Shown piece by piece: positions 9,401 through 19,154 of a stretch of DNA of 64,000 nt. Location of the stretch: positions 5,588,501 through 5,652,500 of the forward strand of contig WOAB01000568.1 of assembly GCA_027886185.1 (NCBI GenBank), read 5' to 3'. The stretch comes from Rheum nobile (lineage: Eukaryota; Streptophyta; Magnoliopsida; Caryophyllales; Polygonaceae). Made by a program: the position numbers and the translations under genes. Under the pieces are notes generated by a model. That model was not told where the DNA came from. It worked only from the letters and a program-made list of their open reading frames with translations, and did not search any database. The first letter of the stretch is position 1; every line of letters begins with the position of its first letter.

Positions 9401-11538
9401 TTGTAGGCACTATAGGCGCTCTTGGAACCTGCTGTACACGGGCAAACTGTCTCGCCACATGGTCTGGCATGTACGACTCGGTTATCCAAAGACACGAGAT
9501 AACTCCATGGAAGCGCGATGGAGCAAAGCTCACATTGTTAAAGTCAACCGTACCGTACGACATCCAATCAACCTAAACATAATAGGATGCAAAATAATTA
9601 AAAATCAAAGTCAACCAAAACATACCTATCAATCGTACCGAACGGCATCCAATCAACCTAAACATAATATATGCACTTACCATGTCCGCAGTCATCATAT
9701 CGAGCTCCATTCTGTAATTTTTTATGGGGTTGGGTTTCACTGAAAGGTCCCGTCTACGAGCGTATGGGATCGCATGTTCAAAGTCCCAGTTTCTACTCTG
9801 TGCAGGTCTGAACATGATGAAATATTAGTATATCCACGCCTGAAAGGATATTTTCGTAAGCAATCCATGTTATTGAATAATTACATTTATAAAAAAAAAT
9901 GGTATAAACAATAGTTTTTATAATTAAAAAAATATACCTGAATCAGAGTGTAGCATGTGGACATCAATCTCGCATCTTTTCTTGTGCACTCGCCCAAGCT
10001 GCGGTACACGTGGGCAAGAACGCCAGCACCACATGCATAATCCATGGTAGACGAGTGATCAGCCACAAATCCCGTATAGTACAATGGCAATTTGTGTTGG
10101 GACTTGTCCGGGAAGAGACAAGAGCCCAACAAGTACATCAAGTACCTAGACGCACACTGCTCATCATTCAGCTCTCCGCAATGCCCCTTGAACCACTCAG
10201 CAGCTACGGTACCAGATGTCACCTTCTCAGCAGGCAACTCAAAGAATTCTTGTGCCTCCGCCACCATGGCCTTCTTCAAATCAGTCACCCTCAACTGCTC
10301 ATGCCATTTCTGTGGAGGTGCCATGTCTTTTCCGTGGATGCTTAGCCCAAGGATCAAAAATACGTCATGGAGAGTTATGGTCATCTCTCCCCGTGGCATA
10401 TGGAACGACCTGGTTTTAGGTTACCAGCGCTCAACGAACGCACCAATCAGCGTCTCGAGCACATGCTCATGCATCACATCTGGAATATGACACAACCCTG
10501 ATCCAGATGCCAGTTGACCCCATTCGGTTTCCAACTGCAAATGCCATGCGCGTATCTGTTTGCCTCGTTGCTGAAACCTCAACGATGGCACAGGCTATAA
10601 ATATTTGTATTTTGAAACCAGTGTAACCAATCCATTTGACATATTTATAATAAAATGTGAAATTTCAAGAATAAGGTTTTCCATGCAACTTACAATGTGT
10701 TGGTAAAGGGTGTACGCCACGTGATTGGCAAAACCCTTCAGAAGTTCGGGCCTCTCCAGACCTCCAGGTACTCTAACCTGCAATTCAGGGTCATATCTGC
10801 CCTTTTTCTTCGATCGGGGAGGTTTTGCCCGCGAAGAGGTGGCTTTGTGTGGCTCCTCGTCCGCATAATCAGGTTGACTTCTTGGAGCCCAAGCCTGACT
10901 ATCCTCGTCCTATTTTTTTTTATAAATGATAAGTAATTACATTTTTATCATACGCTCATATTTTCATATATTAAGGCTACTTACCATAGGCTGAGGTGCG
11001 TTCGGGTTGAGCATCGGGTTCTCCCATGGGCTGTACCCCATCTGATCATCTACGCCGCCCTGATAATAAACGGGGCTGTGATGATGGATGTGAGGGCTCT
11101 GATGGAGGTGAGGGCTGTGATAGGACATGGGGCTCTTATGGAGGTGAGGGTTGTGATAGGACAGCGGGCTCTGATGGAGGTGAGGGCTCTGATGGGACGG
11201 CGGGCTCTGATGACGGTAAGGGCTCTGCTGGGGCGGCAGACTAAATGGAGGGCCATAATAGTTATTTTGATCCATCACATCAGAATAACCATGGAGCGGG
11301 CTCGCGTTGTAATCTGGGTACAACTGCGGGTCCGAGTCCGCACGACCACCCGCCACAGGAAACGATGGCGATGGCACAAACGATAACACAGGGGGGTCAA
11401 CATTGCCCGCCTGCCTGTATCCTCCATCATCCTGACTACCACCCGCAAACCTACGGTTACCTACTCCTCAGTCTGAAACGAAACGTCCCGGACGAGGTTT
11501 CTTCTGCTTCTACGCTTCGTTCTCTCACCGGTCTCCAT
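9285..11538 (-). pseudogene. Plant mobile domain (PMD, MAIN/MAIL-like) gene, five exons, broken
   Basis: Exons read on the minus strand are 11538-10985, 10909-10694, 10594-9938, 9797-9681 and 9572-9285; all four introns have GT-AG borders and keep phase. Exon 1 begins METGERTKRRSRR and holds a His/Gln/Ser/Pro repeat region (about 11060-11250). Exon 2 has the 'GGLERPELLKGFANHVAYTL' segment. Exon 3 carries the PMD core (WGQLASGSG, LIGAFVERW, FHMPRGEMTITLHDVFLILG). Exon 4 has IKNYRMELDMM and exon 5 SCLWITESYMPDHVARQF, all in the order seen in PMD proteins. Defects: a TAA stop at 10421-10423 right after ERW, and a one-base frame break in exon 1 near 11450. Host PMD proteins such as MAIN and MAIL1 act in the nucleus in transposon silencing and genome stability; transposons also carry the domain. 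The location inside MULE ends suggests an element-borne copy. The final ~45 codons may be LTR sequence. Confidence 0.75.
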
Positions 11539-11549
11539 TTACAACAATA

Positions 11550-12010
11550 AATCATTTTATCTCAAAAAATACAATTCCGGATATACCAAAAATAAAAAAT
11601 TCAATTCGGGCAACAAAATGTTTCACACATTACGTGTGGACTGCCTCCACACGTAATGTGTGAAATTACATTTCCCCTTTCCGGTCAAATTTCCGGCGAT
11701 ATTCCGGCGATAATTCCAGATTTCGGCGAAGCATTATTTCATCAAAATTTACCCAAAATCAAACAAAACTAACACTAATTAAACAAATCCAACAAAACTA
11801 CCACTTGCATTTGGCTATTTTCATACAAATCCAACAAAAACCCTAAACACTCTTTCATACAAATCTATCAAATTTCTACCATTTCATACAAATATATCTA
11901 TCAAATTAACCATCAAATGCAAATAACTACTTCAAAATTACACAAAAACAACAAATACAAGATCAAAAACACTAAAACAATATGGATCTACAGTAACCTA
12001 TCAAAAAAAC
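11550..12010. other. MULE right interior, AT-rich
   Basis: No gene seen. Contains a palindrome pair (CACACATTACGTGTGG at about 11625 and CCACACGTAATGTGTG at about 11650) and A/C-rich loose repeats of 'caaatccaacaaaa' and 'atttcatacaaat' up to 11990. Confidence 0.5.
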
Positions 12011-12079
12011 TTAAAAATAAAAATAAAAATTAACAAGATATGGGATGTTACTAACCTTTGAAGGATATGGATCTACGTA

Positions 12080-12378
12080 ATGTGCGGATCTTGTTGATTC
12101 GTAACGAGGAGACAAGCTAGATACGTAACGTGGGAAGAGAGAAATTTGAGGAGGAGAACGGCAGTTTAGGGTAGAGGAGGAGGAAGAAGAAGAAAGTTTG
12201 CTTTTAAAGCCGGAGAGGCTCCCCACGTTACGTGGGGAGCTTGTTCCCACGTAACGTGGGGAGCTGTCTCCCACGTTTCGTGGGAAGCCTCTCCTCACGT
12301 AACGTGGGGAGTCTTTTCTCACGTTACGTGAGGATCCTATGCGCTGAAATATAATTTTGCCTATGCGTTAAAAAGTAA
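12080..12378 (-). repeat. Right terminal inverted repeat and subterminal palindromes of the MULE
   Basis: Five or more palindromes of the form C(T/C)CACGTTACGTG(A/G)GG (12225, 12248, 12271 with a TTTCG variant, 12296, 12320), spaced about 24 bp, lead to the terminal 'cgcatagg' motifs. It is the reverse complement of the left end. A 103-codon ORF on the minus strand starts in this array and has a repetitive translation (PRYVG, PRNVG), so it is not counted as a gene. Confidence 0.65.
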
Positions 12379-12480
12379 GCCCCAAATATATACAATATAG
12401 GGTAAAGGATATGTAAATAGACTTATAGATGTACCTGATTATCACATAACTTAATTACTAACATTGTATTCAATACATGT

Positions 12481-12929
12481 AGACCTGATCAAACACGGGT
12501 CCGAGTCGGGTCCGGGCCGGACCCATTTTTTCGACCCGTTTAAGTGGGCCAGGTCCGGGCCTGGTCCGTTATTCGAGTCAGAACCCTTAACCAGACTCGT
12601 CCGTAATTCCGGACCGGGCCGGCCCGCGGGCGGCCCGGTTGGTCATTCTCAAGTATTTTTTTATTCTCTAAACTAATTATTTAATACTATTAATAAGAAA
12701 ATGGTAAGTAATTTTTTGTTAGGGTTTTTTATTATATATATTTGTTATATATATTTATATTAATTAAAAATAATATGCGGGCCGGGCCGAGCGGCCCGTA
12801 TGGGCCTGGACCTGTAACCGGGCCCGACCCTCTTACCCGTCCGAGTCGGGCCAAACGGCCCGTTCGGACTGCAATCCTTGTCCAAGCCCGTATTATTTAT
12901 CGGGCGGACTGACCCGTGTTTGCTCAGGT
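12481..12929. mobile_element. hAT-like MITE, GC-rich, 449 bp
   Basis: Ends are inverted repeats: left AGACCTGATCAAACACGGGT, right (reverse strand) ACCTGAGCAAACACGGGT. Flanking 8-mers are nearly identical, ATACATGT (12473-12480) and ATACATGA (12930-12937), which is an 8-bp target duplication as made by hAT transposases. The interior is dominated by 'cgggccgggcc' type sequence in both orientations and an AT-rich centre, so the single strand can fold into a long hairpin. No coding capacity. Confidence 0.75.
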
Positions 12930-12937
12930 ATACATGA

Positions 12938-13669
12938 CATAGCCACACAGAACATAAGGTACTTATTTAAAAAGACTTACAAAAGAAAAAATTTAAGAAA
13001 ATTAAAAAGATTTTTTAAACCTCTTTTAATGTGACGCCTTTCTCAAAATATTATCTGTTAGGTAAGAAAAATAATCCCATATGCCGATTTGATTCAAAAA
13101 ATCCATTGATCTAATAAAAAGTTACGATTTTTAAAATATTGATTTAATTTTTATCTGTATCCAATCCGGGTATTTTCCCAGGATATTCGAATCAGATATA
13201 GATCAAGGATTTTTATGTACTGGATATCCGGTGATCCGTTACTGTTTGTGTATAGTGTATATGTTTCTAGAAATAACATAAATTGTTCTCCTAGTTTAGA
13301 TGGTGTTATGATTGTGTTTTAACAACCTTGTGAATGATCCTTGGTTCAATTCTCCACAATAGCATTTGAGAACTTTTAACAAATTTTACTAATTTATTTT
13401 TAATAAAAGTTTTTTTATTAACCGAAGAACTCAGATATCTGAGTTTGATATCCATTGATCCATAAAAAATTGATTGAATTGTAACATAAATTTTAGTAAA
13501 TAGATATCCAATCTAAGTTGGATAGTATTTGTGGGATATGCAGCCAAATACGGATTAATGTTTTATACCAAAAAAAATAGGATATCTGGTATGTCGAACC
13601 CAATGGGATATTCGTTTGATCACCCTACTTTCAAGTATAGAAATAATTTATGATTGAAAGCGGAAACTT
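12938..13669. other. AT-rich spacer with GATATC-type repeats, possible second MITE
   Basis: Between 13150 and 13620 the motif 'ggatatccggtgatcc' and relatives ('gatatccattgatcc', 'ggatatctggtatg', 'gggatattcgtttgatcaccc') recur in both orientations. This pattern is common in non-autonomous plant elements, but I could not define clean ends or a target duplication. Confidence 0.35.
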
Positions 13670-13727
13670 GATTATTATTATTATTATTATTATTATTATG
13701 ATTATTATTATGATTATTATTATTATT
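13670..13727 (+). repeat. (ATT)n microsatellite
   Basis: About 19 ATT units with two ATG interruptions; read from the minus strand it gives the poly-Asn run in an otherwise unsupported ORF. Confidence 0.9.
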
Positions 13728-13889
13728 GGGGGAACAACTAAAAGTAAAAAGGGTGTTGATATATACACGGAAAAGATACCATGAGGATGAAGGCATAAAA
13801 GAAGAATGAAGACGTTCCAGAGTCGTTAGATCGAGAAAATGGATCGTCCAAATCGCGAATGCAAAAATTCTGATAAAAGTCGGTTCGGC

Positions 13890-13965
13890 TAAATTTTTCG
13901 TGAAAAAACGCATATCGTGTGCATACGCATGTTGTTTCGTATGCACACATATGTTGTTTCACATG
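13890..13965. repeat. Left part of a 'atgcacacat' minisatellite
   Basis: Irregular units of about 25-30 bp around 'cgtatgcacacatatgttgtttcac'. The array is cut at ACATG (13961-13965) by a copia element and resumes with ACATG at 19989. Confidence 0.7.
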
Positions 13966-14799
13966 TGTTGGAACCTTGACGTTCCCTCTGGTTTTGATGA
14001 TGATAAACACCATTAGGTTTTATGTTTTCTTGTTGTTCCTATGAGTTTCAGGTCTTGTGAAAGAATTAGGGAACAATGGAAAACACATGAAGAAGAGAAA
14101 GCAAAGGAATGCAATGGAACGTGTGGAAACACGGAACAGTTACGCGAGAAGCAAATTGGAAATCCGAAGCGCGTGGTTTCTATACAAGGAAACTTTTATA
14201 TATGGAAACAACGTTCGCGGAACGATGCAAACGCAGAGATGTGCCAGTTGTTCCCAGATAGACTCCATTATACAAGGAAACGAGATTTTGAGTCTTACTT
14301 GGAAAAGAAGAGAAAGATAATGAGTCTTAGGAAAGTTTATAGATGGAAACTATGTGTTTATGAGCTGAATTGTTTAGTTGGAAAGAAAATCTTTCACCGT
14401 TACCTTATATAGCGGGGTTGCTAACTATTTGGTAATTTGGTAAGAGATCTTTTCTACCACTATATATAGATGAGTTTACCTTGGGGAAAGGTATCTCAGC
14501 TATCACATTGAAGACTACAAGGAGCTTATTGCAAGGTTGAGATCAGGAGATCCAATGTAAGGTACGGGTTTGTACTTGATTGCTTAGGGTTTTCTTTATG
14601 TTCTTGTGTCATTAAGAGTTGATTGCACTCAAAGTCTTGTAACCTAGGGTATAGGTGGAGAGAAGACTTGTGAGATTGTACAATTCTTAATAATACAAGT
14701 ATACGTTTGGGAACTTTGTTGTTACTTTGAATCTTTGTTTATTTTCGCTGCCCAGGGAATAGTCACACCGTTCACTGTCTAACACACTACGATTCAAAA
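13966..14799 (+). repeat. 5' LTR, copia element at 14-20 kb
   Basis: 834 bp, TG...AA; the last base differs from the CA end of its partner. By eye it differs from the 3' LTR at about 24 positions, mostly C/T and G/A. Contains an inferred promoter region (ctatatatagatgag, about 14459) and ends ACTACGATTCAAAA. Confidence 0.9.
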
Positions 14800-14801
14800 T
14801 T

Positions 14802-14813
14802 TGGTATCAGAGC
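14802..14813 (+). other. Primer-binding site (tRNA-iMet)
   Basis: TGGTATCAGAGC, the standard plant copia primer-binding site complementary to the 3' end of initiator methionine tRNA, 2 bases after the LTR. Confidence 0.9.
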
Positions 14814-14858
14814 AGGTTTGCTCTAGATTGTGTGTTCTTTTCAGATTCATAGGTAACA

Positions 14859-15881
14859 ATGTCTTCCACTCATGAAGTTGGGCTTGTGAACAATAAACCA
14901 CCGTTCCTGCCTATCAGTGGAAAGTTCCAACACTGGAAAGACCTCTTCACGGACTGGATGAAGAGTAATGACTACCAATGTTGGAGAGTCATTGAGGTTG
15001 GTGAAGAAAAAGTTGATGAAGATGTAATCAAAGGAACAACACCTTGGAGCCAAGATGATTTCAGAATCATGGAGAAAAATTCTAAGGCTCGTATGTTTAT
15101 CAACAACGCTATCAGCATTGAAGATGCATCCAAATTACACTCTTATGCAACTGCCAAAGATATGTGGGCAGCCTTGGAACAGATGTACATGGGAAGTTCT
15201 GATCTTAGAGAGCTTGATCGTTTCCAAGCAAAGAAAGACTTTTATAACTTCGCCATGATCGATGGTGAGACTGTTTCCTTTTATCAATCCAGATTTGAGG
15301 AAATCACCACTAGACTTGCTGCTCACGATGTCGATGAAAAGGAAATTCTTCCCAAAGAGAAAATTTTCATCATTATTGATGGACTTCCTCCAAGGCACAA
15401 GATGACTAAAGCAATTCTCAAGGAGAATCCCAATACTCTCAAACTCACACTTCATGAGGTATTTGGGAAAATTAAAAAGTATGATGAAGAAGACAAATAT
15501 GTTAAACCTAAAGGCATTGCCTTGATGGTTGAAAAAGCTTTTGAGATGATAGAGAATAACAAAGATGATAACTTGGATGACATAGATCCAGAAACTGCCC
15601 TTCTCACCAAGGTCATGCGGACTCTTTATCGCAAGGGTAAATCATTCAAGAATGATGGGAGCAATGGTGAGAAACGAGACATTAAAGATGTTACGTGTTT
15701 CAATTGCAAGGAAAAGGGTCACTATGCTAATAGATGCCCTAAAGGAAACAACTCAGACAACAATGGTGAAAATTCTGGGAATGACAAAAAGAAGGCTTTC
15801 GTTGCTGTCTGGAGTGATAATTGTGCCAACTCTGATGATGACGAGCCAGAATCATGGGGGACAACAGAATGTGTGCAATGA
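14859..15881 (+). CDS. Copia gag, 340 aa
   Basis: Begins MSSTHEVGLVNNKPPFLPIS, followed by the gag helical region (W-KDLFTDWM, AKDMWAALEQMY, VSFYQSRFEEI) and a CCHC zinc knuckle CFNCKEKGHYANRC near residue 280. The ATG is 46 bp after the primer-binding site and is the first in the frame. Gag packages the element RNA into cytoplasmic virus-like particles. This frame is uninterrupted, but compared with the elements at 34 kb and 50 kb the downstream gag extension is in pieces, so the native protein was probably longer. Confidence 0.85.
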   Translation: MSSTHEVGLVNNKPPFLPISGKFQHWKDLFTDWMKSNDYQCWRVIEVGEEKVDEDVIKGTTPWSQDDFRIMEKNSKARMFINNAISIEDASKLHSYATAKDMWAALEQMYMGSSDLRELDRFQAKKDFYNFAMIDGETVSFYQSRFEEITTRLAAHDVDEKEILPKEKIFIIIDGLPPRHKMTKAILKENPNTLKLTLHEVFGKIKKYDEEDKYVKPKGIALMVEKAFEMIENNKDDNLDDIDPETALLTKVMRTLYRKGKSFKNDGSNGEKRDIKDVTCFNCKEKGHYANRCPKGNNSDNNGENSGNDKKKAFVAVWSDNCANSDDDEPESWGTTECVQ

Positions 15882-16788
15882 CTCTGAAGTCAACAAGTGA
15901 AGAACAAGAGGTAAATCCTGAAACCTTCTTTGAATCTCTTATCAATTTTGATAAAAAAGTCTTTAATCTCTCTTATCAAAAGCATGTATAATGAGAATCT
16001 TAAAACCCAAAACGATTTAAGTCATGCTGAGGATAAATGCATTGAATTGAATGAATCTTTATCTAAAATTGTTAGTTCCTCTGTTGTTCCTTGTGTTAGA
16101 AGTGATGCTACTCACAGTGACCCTAGTTCCTTTAGCACTGTTAGGGAACTATCTCAGATGAAAGCTCAGATTGATAAAATTCACTCTATCTTAGTTGAAC
16201 AAAAGCTTAAGGAAGAAGAAATTACCTTTGTTGAGCCCAAGTATGGTATGTGGTACAAATGAGAAAAACAAGAGAGTAAGGAACATGAGTTAACCATACC
16301 TAAGCTTAGAGAGCTAAAGGATAGGGAAATTCAGAGTACTAAGGATAGAAACTCGTACCTAGAAGAGCGTGTGAAAACTCTGGAGAGTGGGTTGAGTGAA
16401 AATCAATCATGGTACCAAGGTCAACCTGCCTATAAGATGTACCTCATCCAATCCCAGGGAAATTTGCCTAGTACACCTGACCCAATTAGAGCCAAGCAAC
16501 GTAGAATGCATGTCCCAAACCGTAAGTACACCTTGGGGGACTATTATAAGATTTGCTGGCATTGTGGGAACAACGGCCATGTTGTGAAAAATTGTGCTAA
16601 GAAACAAAAGTTCACTGAAGAGCACACTCAACGAAGGAACAGTAGAAGTAACAATGTTGATTTGAATGATTTTGATGCATCTCCTGATTTGTTCCATGCT
16701 ATGCCTAGAGAATATCACTTTGTCTCTAAGCGACCAGGTAAAGCCAAGCTTGCCTGGGTCGCGAAACACTAACTTTCTAAATGCAGGA
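15882..16788 (+). pseudogene. Gag C-terminal extension with second zinc knuckle, broken
   Basis: Two open pieces, 15930-16262 and 16371-16772, match the order of the gag extension in the sister elements: an acidic coiled-coil-like region (SHAEDKCIELNESL, ELSQMKAQIDKIH), then NQSWYQGQPAYKMYL and a CCHC-type motif CWHCGNNGHVVKNC, ending KAKLAWV. TGA at 16260 and frame changes separate them. A gag with an added second knuckle is a feature of the Sirevirus lineage; its function is not established. Confidence 0.65.
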
Positions 16789-17623
16789 TGGAGTGAGGGG
16801 GAACAACAGGTGGTTCATTGATAGAGCATGCTCATGCCATATGACGGGAACTAGAGATCACCTCACCTCACTTCAACAACACTCTAAGGGAACCGTTGCC
16901 CTTGGAGATAAGAGATGCTGAGAAATTGTAGATTTGAATGGAAAAATTGTGGATGCTACAATGTATAGAGGAATGATTGGGTCATTACTCTATCTAACGA
17001 CAAGTAGGCCATATATTATATTTAGTGTGTGTCTTTGTGCTAGATTTCAGGCAAATCCTAAGGAGTCACACCTAACTGAAGTCAAACAGATCATGCGGTA
17101 CTTGAAAGGGAACGATCATCTCTGCCTTTGGTATCCAAGAAACAGTGGGTTTGAACTTGTGGGTTTCACTGATGCTGATTTTGCTGGCCACCTAATGGAT
17201 CGCAAAAGCACATTAGGGACGGCACAGTTCCTTGGCCCATGTCTTGTCTTTTGGGCATCAAAGAAGCAAAATTTTGTTGCTCTTTCCACCGCTGAAGCTG
17301 AGTACATAGTTGCTGCATCATGTTGTGCCCAGGTATTATGGCTCAAACAACAATTGGAGGATTTTGGTATGTCTCTTGACACCGTTCCCATTATGTGTGA
17401 TAATACTAGTGCTATCAACATTTCCAAAAATCCTGGTCATCACTCACATACTAAGCATATTGATATTCGTCATCATTTTCTTTGTGATAATGTTGAGAAA
17501 TTTTTTATTAGAATGGATCATTGCAGGACAGAGGATCAAGTTGCAGATATCTTCACCAAAGCACTGGATAGAAAACCCTTTGAGTATTTGAGAATGCTCC
17601 TTGGGATGATTTCACTAAACTAA
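16789..17623 (+). pseudogene. Copia protease stub fused to reverse transcriptase end and RNase H
   Basis: RWFIDRACSCHMTG is the start of the aspartic protease, with the active-site D-S-G changed to D-R-A. About 100 bp later the sequence jumps to MYRGMIGSLLYLTTSRP, near the end of reverse transcriptase, and continues through a complete RNase H (FTDADFAGH, STAEAEYI, CDNTSAINISKNPG, TKHIDIRHHF, DQVADIFTKAL). The 229-codon stretch 16934-17623 is open and ends at the usual pol terminus. About 3 kb covering integrase and the catalytic YVDD region are missing, so no active polymerase can be made. Confidence 0.85.
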
Positions 17624-18274
17624 GGAACTCCACTTCCACTATTCCCTCAGTGATTGGCTAGATCGATCAATTATAAACTAGGGAACATCCTCTATGTGGC
17701 ATGTTATTTGCAAATGACTTGTTTATTACTCTTGCTATGTGCTTTGTGTTACACTATATCACAAACTTCTTGCAACTTCTATTCTTGATCATATGTGCTT
17801 CATTTTTACATGATAACATCTTCTTTCAAGCCTAAAGCAACCGATTTGATTATCTTCACCCTCATTACAAGCCAAAATGATAATTGGTTGTACTGCCGTC
17901 CCAAGCCTGGATCCAGGTAAACGTTCCCTATGCACCTCTCTTTATTTGCCACATTTTACTGGGAATCATTATCTGGATCGTCATTGTTCCCTACCTATTT
18001 TTGGTTGGATATATCTTTGATATTTTGTGTGAACCCCATAAAATATCCAAACCAGCATTTCCATCCACTCAAGTGTCTCGAAATCTTCTAGATGGGACTT
18101 GGCCTGAGGGGGAACAGTGAACATGAACGTCAGTGTTGGGAACGTTAGGAGGAACATTGAGAATTACAGAAGAAAGTTGCTTCGCTGAGAATGAGAAATT
18201 AAATTTTGATCTGATGGAACTATAGAGAGGAACAACTACTTTGCTGCAAAAAGAGTTAAAAAAAAGAGGAATAT

Positions 18275-18276
<2 letters not shown>
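17624..18276 (+). other. Post-pol region with a hydrophobic ORF
   Basis: An ORF at 17884-18120 (78 aa) has a strongly hydrophobic stretch (ICHILLGIIIWIVIVPYLFL, about residues 22-41) that could span a membrane. It lies in the position where Sireviruses may carry an extra, env-like ORF. The same region of the copia at 56.4-56.7 kb has a related but non-open sequence, so coding is uncertain. Several 'gggggaac' motifs occur. Confidence 0.35.
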
Positions 18277-18346
<70 letters not shown>

Positions 18347-18393
18347 AAAGAAAAGAAAAGAAAAGAAAAGAAAAGAAAAGAAAAGAAAAAAAA
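18277..18393 (+). repeat. (GAAA)n and (GAAAA)n microsatellite
   Basis: About 18 GAAA units run into about 8 GAAAA units, purine-only on the plus strand for more than 100 bases. It lies inside the copia element and presumably expanded after insertion. Confidence 0.95.
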
Positions 18394-18421
18394 GGTCTAC
18401 AGAGAAAAAGAAGAGGTTCCC

Positions 18422-18658
18422 ATGGTCACTGAGCTTGACATGGTGAACTTAAGCAAAATGAAGTATCAAGGGGATGATAAGAGAACGTTGTCCCCTTCCG
18501 AAGTGCCCAAACGCGAACCTGGTGAAGGAACTTCAAGGAACAGCTTTGTGCAAAGCCAGATGTTGGCTGAGCTGCGTGAAATTAAGAACATCATGTCGCT
18601 GCTTCTTGAACACTTTCTCAGCAAGGACAAGGAATGTAAGGAAGACTCTGAGTCTTGA
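18422..18658 (+). CDS. Small charged ORF of the copia 3' region, 78 aa, unrecognised
   Basis: The frame MVTELDMVNLSKMKYQG... is rich in charged residues and has a heptad-like segment (MLAELREIKNIMSLLLEHFL). It follows pol and precedes the 3' LTR, so it may be the end of a former third ORF. The outer copia has a larger ORF in the same place (57.2-58.8 kb). No family assignment. Confidence 0.35.
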   Translation: MVTELDMVNLSKMKYQGDDKRTLSPSEVPKREPGEGTSRNSFVQSQMLAELREIKNIMSLLLEHFLSKDKECKEDSES

Positions 18659-19154
18659 GTGGACACCTTCTCTTATCCAGCCCGTCTTTCCTTCTTCTCT
18701 TGGCTTTCTAATATGTTATCTTGTTTAAGTGTTTGCATTTTGATCTTTTTGTGTTTGTTGGTCAAGTTGTCTTTGATGTTTTGTAATCAATTCCCTGCAT
18801 GATATATGAAATCTTCTTTTGCTCTTGATTGCTGCCTTAGTTATGTTGTTCCACTGTTTATTTTTGATCCTTTGAGGATGCCAAAAGGGGGAAGTGTGGA
18901 AATTGTGCGATAACTCAGTTAAAAGAGGTAACAGTTTAAATTGTTCCTAATTCTTTATGAATTTCTGGACGATGCTAGTGCTGAGGGGGAACGATGATGC
19001 AACTTGAAGGTATGAATTGCAATTATTCATTTGACATAGAATTTTGCTTATACATTTAAACTAAGATACATGTTGATTAATATTGCCTTGCTTATTACTC
19101 TGTTTTTATTGAACAATTTTTGAATGGGTTTGTCATCACCAAAAATGGGGAAAT
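18659..19154 (+). other. Copia 3' untranslated region and polypurine tract
   Basis: T-rich sequence with a purine tract AAAAGGGGGAAG at about 18883 and a second, CACCAAAAATGGGGAAAT, directly before the 3' LTR. The second is the likely primer for plus-strand synthesis. Confidence 0.6.

Larger units (their letters stand above)
2830..12378. mobile_element. Mutator-like element (MULE) of ~9.5 kb carrying PMD and zf-GRF genes
   Basis: The two ends are inverted repeats: left TTACTTTTTAGCGCATAGGC at 2830, right (reverse strand from 12378) TTACTTTTTAACGCATAGGC. The match continues without gaps over about 70 bp, including a second 'cgcatagg' copy and a CACGT(T/A)ACGTG palindrome at the same distance from each end. 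Inside are a MULE/FAR1-type transposase remnant (5.2-5.9 kb, plus), a GRF-type zinc-finger pseudogene (3.5-3.8 kb, minus) and a plant mobile domain gene (9.3-11.5 kb, minus). Both the family of the transposase and the long subterminal repeats point to a Mutator-like element. I did not find a matching 9-bp target duplication outside the ends, so the exact termini or an intact insertion are not proven. Confidence 0.65.

Noticed and set aside
10421..10423. TAA in the PMD gene as a recoded codon or intron
   Set aside because: No splice sites flank it and plants do not recode TAA; a simple nonsense change is likelier.
11026..11386. Gly- and Arg-rich plus-strand ORFs
   Set aside because: Antisense of the low-complexity His/Gln/Ser/Pro exon of the PMD gene.
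12011..12322. 103-codon minus-strand ORF at the MULE right end
   Set aside because: Translation of subterminal palindromes; it starts within the inverted repeat.
2830..12378. Element as a Helitron or large retrotransposon
   Set aside because: It has inverted ends and a MULE transposase tail; no rolling-circle helicase and no direct terminal repeats.
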